A model generated the notes under the pieces. The model made no database searches, was not told the origin of the DNA, and saw nothing but the letters and a program-made list of their open reading frames with translations. From the NCBI RefSeq assembly GCF_026241895.1, contig NZ_JAPJIV010000001.1:496001-560000 (forward strand): 64,000 nucleotides of DNA, given 5' to 3'. The stretch comes from Pseudomonas sp. RIT-562 (lineage in GTDB: Bacteria > Pseudomonadota > Gammaproteobacteria > Pseudomonadales > Pseudomonadaceae). Shown in pieces: positions 55,672 to 64,000 of the stretch (within the stretch, counting starts at the first letter, position 1; each line of letters opens with the position of its first letter). The translations under genes were made by a program, and so were the position numbers.

Positions 55672-57072
55672 ATGAGCACCTATGACATCGTGATACTGGG
55701 CGGCGGCCCTGGTGGTTACAACGCAGCAATCCGCGCCGGCCAGCTGGGCCTGAAAGCCGCTTGCGTCGAAGGTCGCGCGACGCTGGGAGGAACCTGCCTG
55801 AACGTCGGGTGCATGCCGTCCAAGGCGTTGTTGCATGCATCCGAACTCTACGAGGCGGCCAGTGGGGCGGAATTCGCCAACCTGGGGATCGAGGTCAAAC
55901 CTGTGCTCAACCTTGCACAGATGATGAAGCAGAAAGACGAAAGCGTTGCTGGCCTGACCAAGGGCATTGAGTTCCTGTTCCGCAAGAACAAGGTCGACTG
56001 GATCAAGGGCTGGGGCCACATCGATGGTCCGGGCAAGGTCACGGTAACCGACGGTGAAGGCGGCAAGACCGAGCTCAGCGCCAAGGACATCATCATCGCC
56101 ACTGGCTCCGAGCCAACGCCCCTTCCGGGGGTCGACATCGACAATCAACGAATCCTCGACTCCACTGGCGCGCTGTCACTGACGGAAGTGCCCAAGCACC
56201 TGGTGGTGATCGGCGCTGGCGTAATCGGTCTGGAGCTCGGTTCGGTATGGCGGCGCCTCGGGGCCCAGGTAACTGTGGTGGAGTTCCTCGACCGCATCTG
56301 CCCGGGTGTTGATGCGGAGGCAGGAAAAACACTGCAACGTTCATTGAGTAAACAGGGGATCAGCTTCAAATTGAGCTCCAAAGTCACCAGCGCCACCTCG
56401 TCCGCAACCGGCGTGCAGCTCAGCGTTGAGCCCGCCGCCGGCGGAAACGCCGAATTGCTGGAGGCCGATTACGTACTGGTGTCCATCGGCCGCCGACCTT
56501 TCACCGAGGGCCTGGGGCTGGAGAACGTGGGCCTGACTACGGATAAACGCGGGATGCTTGCCAACAAGGGACATCGCACTGAGGCCGCTGGAGTTTGGGT
56601 GATCGGCGACGTCACCTCCGGGCCGATGCTCGCACACAAAGCCGAAGACGAAGCCATGGCCTGTGTAGAACAAATCGTCGGCAAGGCTGGCGAGGTCAAC
56701 TACGACCTGATCCCCAACGTGATCTACACCCGACCGGAGCTGGCCAGCGTCGGCAAGACCGAAGAGCAGCTGAAGGCTGAGGGGCGAGCTTATAAAGTCG
56801 GAAAATTCCCGTTCACAGCCAACAGTCGCGCAAAGATCAATCATGAAACCGAAGGCTTCGCCAAAGTGCTCGCGGATGAACGTACCGACGAAATTCTCGG
56901 GGTGCACCTGGTGGGTCCAAGTGTCAGCGAAATGATCGGCGAAAACTGCGTGGCCATGGAGTTCAGCGCTTCCGCCGAGGATATTGCGCTGACCTGCCAT
57001 CCGCACCCTACCCGCTCCGAGGCGTTGCGCCAGGCGGCGATGAACGTAGAGGGGATGGCGACGCAGATGTAA
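55672..57072 (+). CDS. lpd3: Dihydrolipoyl dehydrogenase (stand-alone, Lpd3-like)
   Basis: FAD-dependent flavoenzyme reoxidising dihydrolipoamide with NAD+. 466 residues; FAD motif VILGGGPGGYNAAI (7-20), redox disulfide GGTCLNVGCMPSK (Cys42/Cys47), NAD motif VVIGAGVIGLELGSVW (about 178-193), and catalytic His-Glu in CHPHPTRSEA near the end. It stands outside any 2-oxoacid dehydrogenase operon, like P. aeruginosa lpd3 and P. putida counterparts. AGGAG ribosome site. The 18-bp palindrome upstream and the convergent Lrp gene suggest its own regulation. Confidence 0.93.
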   Translation: MSTYDIVILGGGPGGYNAAIRAGQLGLKAACVEGRATLGGTCLNVGCMPSKALLHASELYEAASGAEFANLGIEVKPVLNLAQMMKQKDESVAGLTKGIEFLFRKNKVDWIKGWGHIDGPGKVTVTDGEGGKTELSAKDIIIATGSEPTPLPGVDIDNQRILDSTGALSLTEVPKHLVVIGAGVIGLELGSVWRRLGAQVTVVEFLDRICPGVDAEAGKTLQRSLSKQGISFKLSSKVTSATSSATGVQLSVEPAAGGNAELLEADYVLVSIGRRPFTEGLGLENVGLTTDKRGMLANKGHRTEAAGVWVIGDVTSGPMLAHKAEDEAMACVEQIVGKAGEVNYDLIPNVIYTRPELASVGKTEEQLKAEGRAYKVGKFPFTANSRAKINHETEGFAKVLADERTDEILGVHLVGPSVSEMIGENCVAMEFSASAEDIALTCHPHPTRSEALRQAAMNVEGMATQM

Positions 57073-57078
57073 CCAGAT

Positions 57079-57552
57079 CTAGCGCGGAAGATGCTCCAGG
57101 GGCAACGCGCCTGGAGCCTTCACCGTGTTAATGGCAAAGTTGCTGCGGATATCACTTACTCCCGGCAGTTTTAGTAGCTGGCCGGTGAGAAAGCGGTCGT
57201 AGCCGCGCAAGTCCGGCACTACCACTTGCAGCAGGAAATCCGATTCACCCGATACCAGGAACGCAGAAATCACTTCGGGCAAGGCTGTCACCGCCAGCCG
57301 AAATGCTTCGGCCTGCTCGTCATTGTGGCGTTCCACCTTGACCCCGACAAACACCGTCAATCCCAGACCCACCTCGTCACGATCCAGATTGGCCTGATAG
57401 CCCCTGATCACTCCAGCTTCTTCGAGCATCCTCACCCGACGCAAGCACGGCGAAGCGGACAACCCGATCTCGTCTGCCAGCTGCACGTTACTCAGGCGAC
57501 CATCACGTTGCAGGGCAGCCAGGATCTTGCGGTCGTAAGCATCCAGTTTCAT
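57079..57552 (-). CDS. Lrp/AsnC-family transcriptional regulator
   Basis: 157 residues: N-terminal HTH (LDAYDRKILAALQRDGRLSNVQLADEIGLSASPCLRRVRMLEEAGVI region, 3-50) and C-terminal RAM/AsnC ligand domain (about 65-145) with VKVERHNDEQAEAFRLAV and SGESDFLLQVVVPDL. Divergent from a RhtB exporter gene (146 bp between starts), a frequent pairing in which the Lrp protein induces amino acid export. Stop is 6 bp from the lpd3 stop, convergent. Confidence 0.92.
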   Translation of the reverse strand: MKLDAYDRKILAALQRDGRLSNVQLADEIGLSASPCLRRVRMLEEAGVIRGYQANLDRDEVGLGLTVFVGVKVERHNDEQAEAFRLAVTALPEVISAFLVSGESDFLLQVVVPDLRGYDRFLTGQLLKLPGVSDIRSNFAINTVKAPGALPLEHLPR

Positions 57553-57697
57553 GAATTGGCATATCCAGATGGATTGGTGGCTAAAACCTGGCAGATTATG
57601 CCACGACTAGCCGATACAGCGCGCATCTACGCAAGCACCTGCCCTGGCGTTGCACCCTAAACTGGCACCACCAAATCGACTACGAATGGGGTGCGAC

Positions 57698-58327
57698 ATG
57701 GGTGAACTCTGGTTATTTGGCATGGCGTTGGCGGTGGTGTATCTGTTGCCCGGCCCGGACATGATTTTGCTGCTGCAGACGGGTGCGCGGCAGGGCAAAA
57801 GTGCAGCGCTAGCTACCGCAATCGGCTTGGGAATTGCCCGCGCCTGTCATGTAGCGCTGGCGGCGCTGGGGCTCGCAGCGTTGTTCAAGGCTGCACCCTG
57901 GACGTTTGATGCCGTGCGCCTGGCGGGGGCGGCTTACCTGTTATGGATCGGTATCCAGTGTCTGCGCACTTCCATGCTGCCAAATCTGGGTGATGCGAGT
58001 ACTGGATTGAACAATTCTCGGCTACGTGAGGCAATCCAGCGCGGGTTGCTGACCAACCTGCTGAATCCAAAAGCTTTGCTGTTCTGTTCGGTGTTGTTGC
58101 CGCAATTTATCGATCCCAACGCCGGCCCTGTTCTCGGGCAATTTACGGTATTGGGCGCGATGCTGGTCAGCGCAGGGCTGTTGTTCGATAGCATTTACGC
58201 TGTGTCCGGCGCCGCCCTGGGCCGCTGGCTGCAACACAGCCCTTCGGCCCAGCGATTACAGCAATGGCTGTTTGGCAGCCTGCTGATCGGTTTTGCGGTA
58301 CGCCTGACCTTTGTCCAGCAGGCTTGA
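57698..58327 (+). CDS. LysE/RhtB-family amino acid exporter
   Basis: 209-residue inner-membrane exporter with about six helices. Opening ELWLFGMALAVVYLLPGPDMILLLQTGARQGK (3-34) is the RhtB signature with conserved PGPD. GIQCLRT and LLTNLLNPKALLFCSVLLPQFI (about 125-146) is the second family block. Start ATG 57698; ATG 57686 possible. Divergent from the Lrp gene, its likely regulator. The substrate amino acid is unknown. Its stop abuts the convergent TPR-like gene. Confidence 0.9.
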   Translation: MGELWLFGMALAVVYLLPGPDMILLLQTGARQGKSAALATAIGLGIARACHVALAALGLAALFKAAPWTFDAVRLAGAAYLLWIGIQCLRTSMLPNLGDASTGLNNSRLREAIQRGLLTNLLNPKALLFCSVLLPQFIDPNAGPVLGQFTVLGAMLVSAGLLFDSIYAVSGAALGRWLQHSPSAQRLQQWLFGSLLIGFAVRLTFVQQA

Positions 58328-60505
58328 TCAAGCCTGCTTGCGCCGCTTGTGACGGTTGATCAGCAACAGCGCAGCCGCCGTGAAGGCGGCAACACCGCCA
58401 ATTTCCAGCCACTTCTTATACGGCCGTAGAGCATTACGAACCGGACTGATGGCCTGTGTGACATAACGCTGGTCGGCCTTTTGGAAGTCTGGATACGGGC
58501 AACGCTCACCGAAGGACAAAGCCCAGTCGACATAGGGGCCTTCATTGACATACCGCTTGTAGAAAATCTGCTTAAGCTCCTGATCAGAGTTCCAGCCTGT
58601 CGCTGCGCATAAAACTGCTGCAAATGCCTGGCTGGTATGAGGCAAGTTATCGGCGGCACGGCTGGCCAGTTCATTAGCGAGATAGCGATAGTGATAACGC
58701 TGATCGGGCTGAGCGGCACTGGCTTGCTGGCGGTTGAACTCTTCCTGGGCCAGCAGCGGCCCAACTTTCAACTCGTTGCTTTGCAGGCTGTAATTACCAT
58801 TGAAGGTCGCGAAGTCCGGGGACATCTCATAGCCCAGTAACTCCATACCGTAATGACGGCTCAGCTCGGCCGCATGGAAGTAAGCGAAAGCTCTCTTGCT
58901 GGGCCACCATTTCGATTCGGCGTCCTGGCGCAGCTCGCCGTACCACTTCGCCTGAATGTACAGTTTAGGGGTATCGAAATACGCCGGCGCTTCGTCGTAT
59001 CGACCTTCTCGCAGCAACCGCCGACCCAGCAAATTGCGTAGTTTGCCCGAGACAGTTGGCGCAGTTGAGTCAATGTGATCGCCACCCTCAACGCGCAATC
59101 TGGCGGCGTAAGCTTCGAGGTCTTGTTGGCTGAACGGCGCCGGCACCGGTACTTTTGTATCCACATAGTGCTTGAGCTCATCGACGGTCAGCACTCGCTC
59201 GGCAACGGTCGCCGCGTCGAACCAGTAGATGTCCTGGCTGCGGTAAAGTTGATCGAATGCCTGCAGGTAATCCCCCCGCTGTAACGCGAGAATTGCGCTC
59301 TCCCCCTCGACCCGACACTTGGGTTGCAGCGATTCATAATCGAAATCCGCAGTCCTGCGCTCGCCCCACGATTCGTTTTGTGGAAAGGCCTGGGCTGCCT
59401 TGGCATACGCCGCAGTGGCAGCGACTTTGTCGCCATCTCGCAACGCCAGCTTCGCCCGCAGCCACCAGGCCAGGCCGCCATCGCCGGCGTGCTCAAGGAA
59501 TGCTTTGGCGCTGGCGTAATCACCTTGTTGATAATTGACCGCCGCCAGCCGATCAGCGTTGTCGAGGGTTCCACGCGTGCTGTCGTGCAGCAGCTTTATC
59601 AGCTTCAGCTCATTCGCCGGTTGTTCACCGAACGACCAGCCAAGTCGACTGATCAGCGAAGCAGTCACCAGTTGCTGGACGGATTTGCCTTGGAGCAATT
59701 GCGCCAGGGCTGCTTCGGGCATTGCCGCGAGCTCGGCCATCAGTTGCTTCAATGAGCTGTAGCCCACCGGCGAACCATGCAGGTTTTGCGTGGCATACAG
59801 TTCGATGGCGCGATTCCAGTCGCCGGCTGTACGAACCACGCGGGCTTCTTCGCCGAGGCTGGCAACTCCCAGCTCCAACGGGTCACTGAAGCCCTCGATA
59901 CTCAGTTGGCGCGCCTTCTCGAAGGCGAGTCGAGACTCGGCCAACAGGCCTGGCGCTGCATCCGCTTGTGAGCTCATGGCGAACAACGCACGCCCCAGGG
60001 AATAGGCCGCCCATGTACTGCGTAATGGACGCTGATCCGCCGGCAGCGTCAGTACTTTGTGAAAATACTCGGTCGCCAACGCATAGTCGCCAGCATTGAA
60101 TGCCACCGCCCCCGCCAGATAGAGCACAAGCTCCGGCGGCAGCGCCGAGCCTTCGACTTCCACCTGATGTGCATCGGCCACGCTGCGAAGCTGTTTGACC
60201 AAGGCCTGCTGTTCCACAGACAAACCGACCAGCTCGGCCAGATCTCTAGGGCTAGGCTGGTCTTCTGCTTCGCTATAGCTGTAATCCTGATCAGCAGTGG
60301 CGGGTGCGATGTTTTTCAGACCCGGGATCAAGCGTCCGAGCCGACTGATCTCGAAGTTGAAATTGCCTTCCGGGAGCTCCGCCAGAGTCTGCCCCCGATT
60401 GTCCAATAGACGCATCGGGAAGTCCGGGCCACAGGCCAGCGCAGAACCCAGTGGCAGGCTGAGACTCAGGCACAGCAGATGACGTGGCCATTTACGGGTG
60501 AACAT
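58328..60505 (-). CDS. Exported TPR-like protein of unknown function
   Basis: 725 residues. Signal peptide MFTRKWPRHLLCLSLSLPLG with cleavage before or near Cys (ALA-CGPDFP), many helical pairs reminiscent of TPR/Sel1 repeats (VAFNAGDYALATEYFHKVL, NYQQGDYASAKAFLEHAG, ALQRGDYLQAFDQLYRS), and one C-terminal membrane helix followed by a basic tail (LLLINRHKRRKQA). Unusually it is therefore exported yet anchored at the C-terminus. AAGGAG site before ATG 60505, which lies inside the upstream DUF3142 gene (14-bp overlap): translational coupling. No enzyme motif seen; I do not recognise the family. Confidence 0.82.
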   Translation of the reverse strand: MFTRKWPRHLLCLSLSLPLGSALACGPDFPMRLLDNRGQTLAELPEGNFNFEISRLGRLIPGLKNIAPATADQDYSYSEAEDQPSPRDLAELVGLSVEQQALVKQLRSVADAHQVEVEGSALPPELVLYLAGAVAFNAGDYALATEYFHKVLTLPADQRPLRSTWAAYSLGRALFAMSSQADAAPGLLAESRLAFEKARQLSIEGFSDPLELGVASLGEEARVVRTAGDWNRAIELYATQNLHGSPVGYSSLKQLMAELAAMPEAALAQLLQGKSVQQLVTASLISRLGWSFGEQPANELKLIKLLHDSTRGTLDNADRLAAVNYQQGDYASAKAFLEHAGDGGLAWWLRAKLALRDGDKVAATAAYAKAAQAFPQNESWGERRTADFDYESLQPKCRVEGESAILALQRGDYLQAFDQLYRSQDIYWFDAATVAERVLTVDELKHYVDTKVPVPAPFSQQDLEAYAARLRVEGGDHIDSTAPTVSGKLRNLLGRRLLREGRYDEAPAYFDTPKLYIQAKWYGELRQDAESKWWPSKRAFAYFHAAELSRHYGMELLGYEMSPDFATFNGNYSLQSNELKVGPLLAQEEFNRQQASAAQPDQRYHYRYLANELASRAADNLPHTSQAFAAVLCAATGWNSDQELKQIFYKRYVNEGPYVDWALSFGERCPYPDFQKADQRYVTQAISPVRNALRPYKKWLEIGGVAAFTAAALLLINRHKRRKQA

Positions 60506-61688
60506 GTGACGCTCCTTGATCAATTTTTGCACAACGCGCCCAGCCAAGGGCGCGCTGCCCATCTGCCGCTATTCGACCCTCTCGTAAACGGCTGAAGGTC
60601 AGCGTGTCCTGAGTCTGTTGCAGTGCATAACCGGCCAACGCATCGGCACCCTCGCAATCGGTAACCGCCAGCGTCATGCGGTCTGGCCACGGACTGTCGA
60701 GATTGCCGGGGTTGATGATGCTGATATCGAACAAACCCTCATGCTCTGAGACCTGCAATTGCAGCTGGCTTCTGAGCACCTCACCACGGGCTACAGCGCG
60801 CAACGTGGTCAGGCTCCACGCCCGACGATCATGCGCCAGCGGTAATCTGAACCAGATCAAGCCCGCAAGGTGCTCGGGAGGATCGTTTCGTAAATCCAGG
60901 CCAAGGTCGCGAAGCTGCTGCGGATCAGCCAACAGCTCCCGACGCTCACCGTCGCGCTCGATGGTCACTTCGCTTTCTACGATTGGCCCGCCACTACTCG
61001 CCGGCAACAATGCCACGCCATAGGCAGGCAGTGCCAAGTAGAACGGTTTCGAAGTTAATCGTGACCACGCCTGCGTCCACTTCTTGGTTTGTTCCACGTG
61101 GAACAAACCGTTTTGCGGATTGCTGACCGCATGCACCTGCAACACGCTGCTATCGACAGCGGCTAACAATGCCGGCAGTTCAGGACTGCTCAACCATGCG
61201 GGCAGCGCGGTGATGCTCAGCGACATGGATGCCGGTAGACCCTTGCGCAACTCAGTCAGCAGGAGTCGATACTCAGGCAGTCGAGCGACTCCGGCATCAT
61301 GGTCAATTTCCACTCCGGCCAAGGTTAACCCCTGCCCTTGCCAATCGATGATCAGTTGTTCGACCTGCGCCATGACTTCATGTCGATCCACAGACTGCAA
61401 CTGGCCATCGAGCCGAACCACTGCAATCAAGGGACGACCATCCTGTCGCAACAGGTTGGCATCGACTCGGGCGCGGCTCCAGCCTGCTTGAGGAAATGAT
61501 TGCAGAGCGAGTACACGCAGAGTGGAGAAATCCGCCCGGCTGTCGCGCAAGGCGGTCTGGTGGGCAGGTGTCCATTGACGCTGCCAGACGTAGAGTTGCT
61601 GATCGAGCGCCGTGGTCTCAGGTTGCCCGCAGCCGTAGAGCAACAGCGTTGAGACAAACAGCGATCCCAGGCGAATTGAAAACAACAT
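60492..61688 (-). CDS. DUF3142 family lipoprotein
   Basis: 398 residues. A lipobox (LLLYGCGQP, Cys near 20) makes it a likely lipoprotein. The domain resembles DUF3142, a TIM-barrel-like region: DQQLYVWQRQWTP at the start, AGVEIDHDAGVARLPEYRLLL (about 120-140) and PFYLALPAYGVALL. Two late cysteines (TDCEGA, ARCAKI). It precedes and overlaps the TPR-like gene, so the two products probably act together in the envelope. Contains a perfect parS-like palindrome at 61090. A glycan-related role is possible from the barrel fold but unproven. Confidence 0.82.
   Translation of the reverse strand: MLFSIRLGSLFVSTLLLYGCGQPETTALDQQLYVWQRQWTPAHQTALRDSRADFSTLRVLALQSFPQAGWSRARVDANLLRQDGRPLIAVVRLDGQLQSVDRHEVMAQVEQLIIDWQGQGLTLAGVEIDHDAGVARLPEYRLLLTELRKGLPASMSLSITALPAWLSSPELPALLAAVDSSVLQVHAVSNPQNGLFHVEQTKKWTQAWSRLTSKPFYLALPAYGVALLPASSGGPIVESEVTIERDGERRELLADPQQLRDLGLDLRNDPPEHLAGLIWFRLPLAHDRRAWSLTTLRAVARGEVLRSQLQLQVSEHEGLFDISIINPGNLDSPWPDRMTLAVTDCEGADALAGYALQQTQDTLTFSRLREGRIAADGQRALGWARCAKIDQGASHVHP
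61090..61105. promoter_or_regulatory. Perfect parS ParB-binding site
   Basis: TGTTCCACGTGGAACA, identical to the pseudomonad parS. The symmetry extends to 24 bp (61086-61109). Lies within the DUF3142 gene, encoding LFHVEQ. Confidence 0.85.
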
Positions 61689-61741
61689 GAAAACCTATCC
61701 CTTCCAACACAAGGTTGCAGGGTACACAAAATACTGTGGGA

Positions 61742-62581
61742 TCAAGGCTTACGCGCGATTATCACCTGACTCTTCGCCACAACAGCGTCCAACGCCTGCT
61801 TGATCTGCGCTCCCCGAGGTGAAGCGAGGATCGCCTGCCAGGTATCAGCCCAGTGATTGAGCAGCGGATGATCCGCATTGCTGAAGTCCACTTTGGCTTC
61901 CCAGAACAGCAGCATCCACATCGACCAGTAGAAGCCGTACTGACTGTGGCTGATCACTTCCAGGCCTGCATCGCTGACCATCGCCTTGAACTGATCTTCA
62001 CTGATGATGCGAATGTGATTGGGCTTCTGGAAGTACTCGGGTGCGGCGATGTCTTTTTGCAGGTCTTCAGAACTCGGGTGCGGCACGCTGAGCAAATACA
62101 GCGCGCCGGGCTTGCCGACTCGCACCAGTTCGGCAAGGAATTGCGCAGGGTCATCGACATGCTCAATGACCTCAGTGGACACCACCCGGGTTGCGGTTGC
62201 GTCAGCAATGGGCAGCGGGTTGCAATCGGTGACATGGCACTCAATGCTTTGTGCAGGTGTATCACCCAGGCGTAGCCGGGTCGCTTCGACCTTGGCCGCG
62301 TCGATATCGGCGATGATGATTTTCGCCCCACGCATTGCGCAGAAATGCACGTTGCCACCGTCGCCGCAGCCAACGTCCAGCAAAGTATCTTCGGGGCTGA
62401 CCGGGAAACCGGTGAACAGCTCGCCGGTTTGCTGATTGAACCAGCCGCTGAGCATAGCGTCGTGCAGGCCCAGCATATACGGGTCGACTTTGTCGGGCAC
62501 TGCTGCAGCTGGCGTCGGCTCCGGCAACGGTTGCGCGGGAGGAGGCGTGCCCGCCGCGAGTTTCTTCAACAGTCTCAGCAT
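61742..62581 (-). CDS. Class I SAM-dependent methyltransferase
   Basis: 279 residues. A Pro-rich N-terminal tail (13-30), then motif I TLLDVGCGDGGNVHFCA (about 66-82), motif II DIDAAKVEA, and motif IV STEVIEHVDDPAQFLAEL (about 133-150), as in UbiE/COQ5-like enzymes. The C-terminus ends in SQVIIARKP, shared with the cut-off methyltransferase at the right edge. Overlaps the upstream acyltransferase gene by 7 bp. Neighbours suggest methylation of a sugar or lipid in surface polysaccharide; substrate unknown. Confidence 0.87.
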   Translation of the reverse strand: MLRLLKKLAAGTPPPAQPLPEPTPAAAVPDKVDPYMLGLHDAMLSGWFNQQTGELFTGFPVSPEDTLLDVGCGDGGNVHFCAMRGAKIIIADIDAAKVEATRLRLGDTPAQSIECHVTDCNPLPIADATATRVVSTEVIEHVDDPAQFLAELVRVGKPGALYLLSVPHPSSEDLQKDIAAPEYFQKPNHIRIISEDQFKAMVSDAGLEVISHSQYGFYWSMWMLLFWEAKVDFSNADHPLLNHWADTWQAILASPRGAQIKQALDAVVAKSQVIIARKP

Positions 62582-63732
62582 GAGGTTGCTCCAGAGGATG
62601 GGACGGCGGTTCGGGACAAGCTCAGGCGCTGCACCAGCGATACGCCACGACGGCGCATGGGCATTTCGACAAAGCGATAGTTGAGTTCACTCAGAAGCGC
62701 GATCAACCCGAAGGCGATCAACAGCGTCAAGACCGGGTGCCCCGCAGGGCTCGGCAAGTTGGCAGCCTGTAAGCGAAAAATGCCTTCACGCACCAGCAGA
62801 TAGGCCGGGATGTGGATCAGGTAAATTCCATAGGAACGGCTGCCCACCCAGGTCATCAGGCTCTTGAACAGCCCGGGCGGCATCAGGTAATCACGGTTGT
62901 AGGAAGCGATCCAGACCAAAAGCGCACACAGCAGTGCAATCACGCCGATTCGGTAGTGAGTGAAGGTGAAACGATCAGTGGCGATAAAACCGAGTACCAA
63001 CGACACAGCTACCAGAGCAGCCACACCGACCCAAGGACGCCGCAGAAAAGTTGGCTCCCAGCGCAAATAAGAAGGCTGCGCGCTCCACATGGCCAACAGC
63101 ACGCCAAGGGCCAACGCATCAGTGCGGACCACCATCAGGATCGGCGTGCGCAACGTGAATACCTGCACCGCCACCAGCAAGATCAGCGCCCACACTAGGT
63201 ATTTGCGACAGAGCAGAATCAACAAGGGAAACAACAGGTAGAACTGCTCCTCCAGCGACAGGCTCCAGTACACAAAACTGGTGCCATATTCGTAATTGTA
63301 AAAGCTGTCGGCGAAGCGGAAGTTGGCATATTGCGCAATGCCGGCCAGGGTCGCCTGCAGATTCGCATGCAGGGTGCCGAACGCGCCGGAGCGATTGAGG
63401 AACATGCACGCCAGTAACATCAGCGACAGCCACAACCAGGCTGAAGGCAACAGACGGAAGGCCCGTCGCAGCCAGAAGTTGCGAGTCTCCTGCCAGTATT
63501 CCTGCCGCGTGCTGCAAGCTTGCAACGCCGGAATCAGGCTGCGGGCGATAACAAAACCGGAAATCGCGAAGAACAGATCAACGCCCCACCACGGCTGGTT
63601 ATACAGCGTGATCGCTTGCAGCAGCGGCACACCAGCGGCGAACAGGCTGTCCTGCAAGTGGTGGAACAATACCCCCAGCACCGCAATCCCGCGCAACAAC
63701 TCGATATCCATGATGCGCTTGCTGCCATTCAT
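62575..63732 (-). CDS. Acyltransferase 3 family membrane O-acyltransferase (OafA/YrhL-like)
   Basis: 385 residues, about ten membrane helices. The AT3 signature IELLRGIAVLGVLFHHL (about 10-26) has the conserved Arg and catalytic His. Next conserved blocks: GVDLFFAISGFVIARSL, FWLRRAFRLLPSAWLWL and FVYWSLSLEEQFYLLFPLL. It likely O-acetylates a cell-surface glycan such as O-antigen or exopolysaccharide. ATGA overlap (4 bp) with the upstream methyltransferase and a 7-bp overlap with the downstream one make a coupled operon. Confidence 0.9.
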   Translation of the reverse strand: MNGSKRIMDIELLRGIAVLGVLFHHLQDSLFAAGVPLLQAITLYNQPWWGVDLFFAISGFVIARSLIPALQACSTRQEYWQETRNFWLRRAFRLLPSAWLWLSLMLLACMFLNRSGAFGTLHANLQATLAGIAQYANFRFADSFYNYEYGTSFVYWSLSLEEQFYLLFPLLILLCRKYLVWALILLVAVQVFTLRTPILMVVRTDALALGVLLAMWSAQPSYLRWEPTFLRRPWVGVAALVAVSLVLGFIATDRFTFTHYRIGVIALLCALLVWIASYNRDYLMPPGLFKSLMTWVGSRSYGIYLIHIPAYLLVREGIFRLQAANLPSPAGHPVLTLLIAFGLIALLSELNYRFVEMPMRRRGVSLVQRLSLSRTAVPSSGATSC

Positions 63733-64000
63733 GGTTGTCCTCCTGGACTGACTTCGCCTGGCATGGGTTTACGGGCGATGATCACCTGGCTCTTGGGCAT
63801 GAATTGATCAAGCACCTGCTTGATCGCCAGACCATCGGGATGCACCAGCAAGTCCTGCCAGGTCTTGGCCCAGCTCTCCATCAGTGGTGGATAAGGTGCT
63901 TGGATACGGTCGCGAACCGCTCCACCGGGATCACGTCCTGCAGCCCTTTCGCTGGCCCAGAAAAAGATCATGCCCATCACCCAGAAAAAACCGCTGGCTT
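63729..64000 (-). CDS. SAM-dependent methyltransferase paralog, 3' end only
   Basis: Only about the last 90 codons are in the window; the gene extends beyond 64000. It aligns with the C-terminus of the 61742-62581 enzyme: SGFFWVMGMIFFWASE versus YGFYWSMWMLLFWEAK, ESWAKTWQDLL versus NHWADTWQAIL, and an identical KSQVIIARKP before a short extra tail. The catalytic SAM motif is off-window, so methyltransferase activity is inferred from the paralog. Same operon. Confidence 0.78.
   Translation of the reverse strand, partial: ASGFFWVMGMIFFWASERAAGRDPGGAVRDRIQAPYPPLMESWAKTWQDLLVHPDGLAIKQVLDQFMPKSQVIIARKPMPGEVSPGGQP

Overview
The window is chromosomal DNA from a Pseudomonas of the P. fluorescens group. 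Several blocks keep the gene order of the Pseudomonas genome end that lies near oriC: pstS-pstC-pstA with the MFS gene, purE-purK, aspA with its LysR gene, oadA-pycA-pycR-rccR, the GGDEF/EAL gene with uvrD, a Zur-type zinc island with folE2, and cls-cfa. REP-type palindromes of the pseudomonad kind punctuate many gene ends. There are no rRNA or tRNA genes, insertion sequences, phage genes or CRISPR arrays.

Layout. Positions 1-5626 hold the phosphate ABC transporter (pstA cut by the left edge, pstC, pstS), with a separate Pho box before pstS and before pstC, and an MHS-type MFS transporter. Positions 5992-9966 hold a hotdog thioesterase, a hexose-6-phosphate mutarotase, two small envelope proteins and purE-purK, with a possible attenuator in the purE leader. 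Positions 10299-18235 form a nitrogen block: LysR, aspartase, an alanine/glycine:cation symporter, asparaginase, an AraC regulator and an acetylpolyamine amidohydrolase with a complete HDAC-type active site.

Positions 18420-27645 are the main accessory feature: two tandem paralogous giant genes (1524 and 1504 codons) of the Pseudomonas DUF6543/dermonecrotic-toxin-like family. Next come a MocR regulator, whose linker DNA carries a 12-bp-period array of DnaA-box-like 9-mers, and a divergent PaiB-GNAT-GNAT cluster. Positions 31210-36790 are central carbon control (two-subunit pyruvate carboxylase, PycR, RccR). Positions 37137-47032 hold a small AT-rich orphan gene, a PAS-GGDEF-EAL protein, uvrD (possibly leaderless), a Tim44-like protein, a SUKH protein, a CPA2 antiporter and a second thioesterase.

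Positions 47163-52141 contain pdxY, a DUF3301 protein and the zinc island: two COG0523 metallochaperone GTPases, a cysteine-rich periplasmic protein and folE2, with a Zur-type operator between zigA-like and folE2. Cardiolipin synthase and CFA synthase follow, then a stand-alone lipoamide dehydrogenase with a perfect 18-bp palindrome upstream, an Lrp regulator and a RhtB exporter. The right end has a coupled lipoprotein/TPR-like pair of unknown function and the edge of a cell-surface polysaccharide cluster (methyltransferase, acyltransferase 3, methyltransferase).

Two parS-like ParB sites (one perfect, one with a single mismatch) and the DnaA-box cluster fit a location in the origin-proximal domain.
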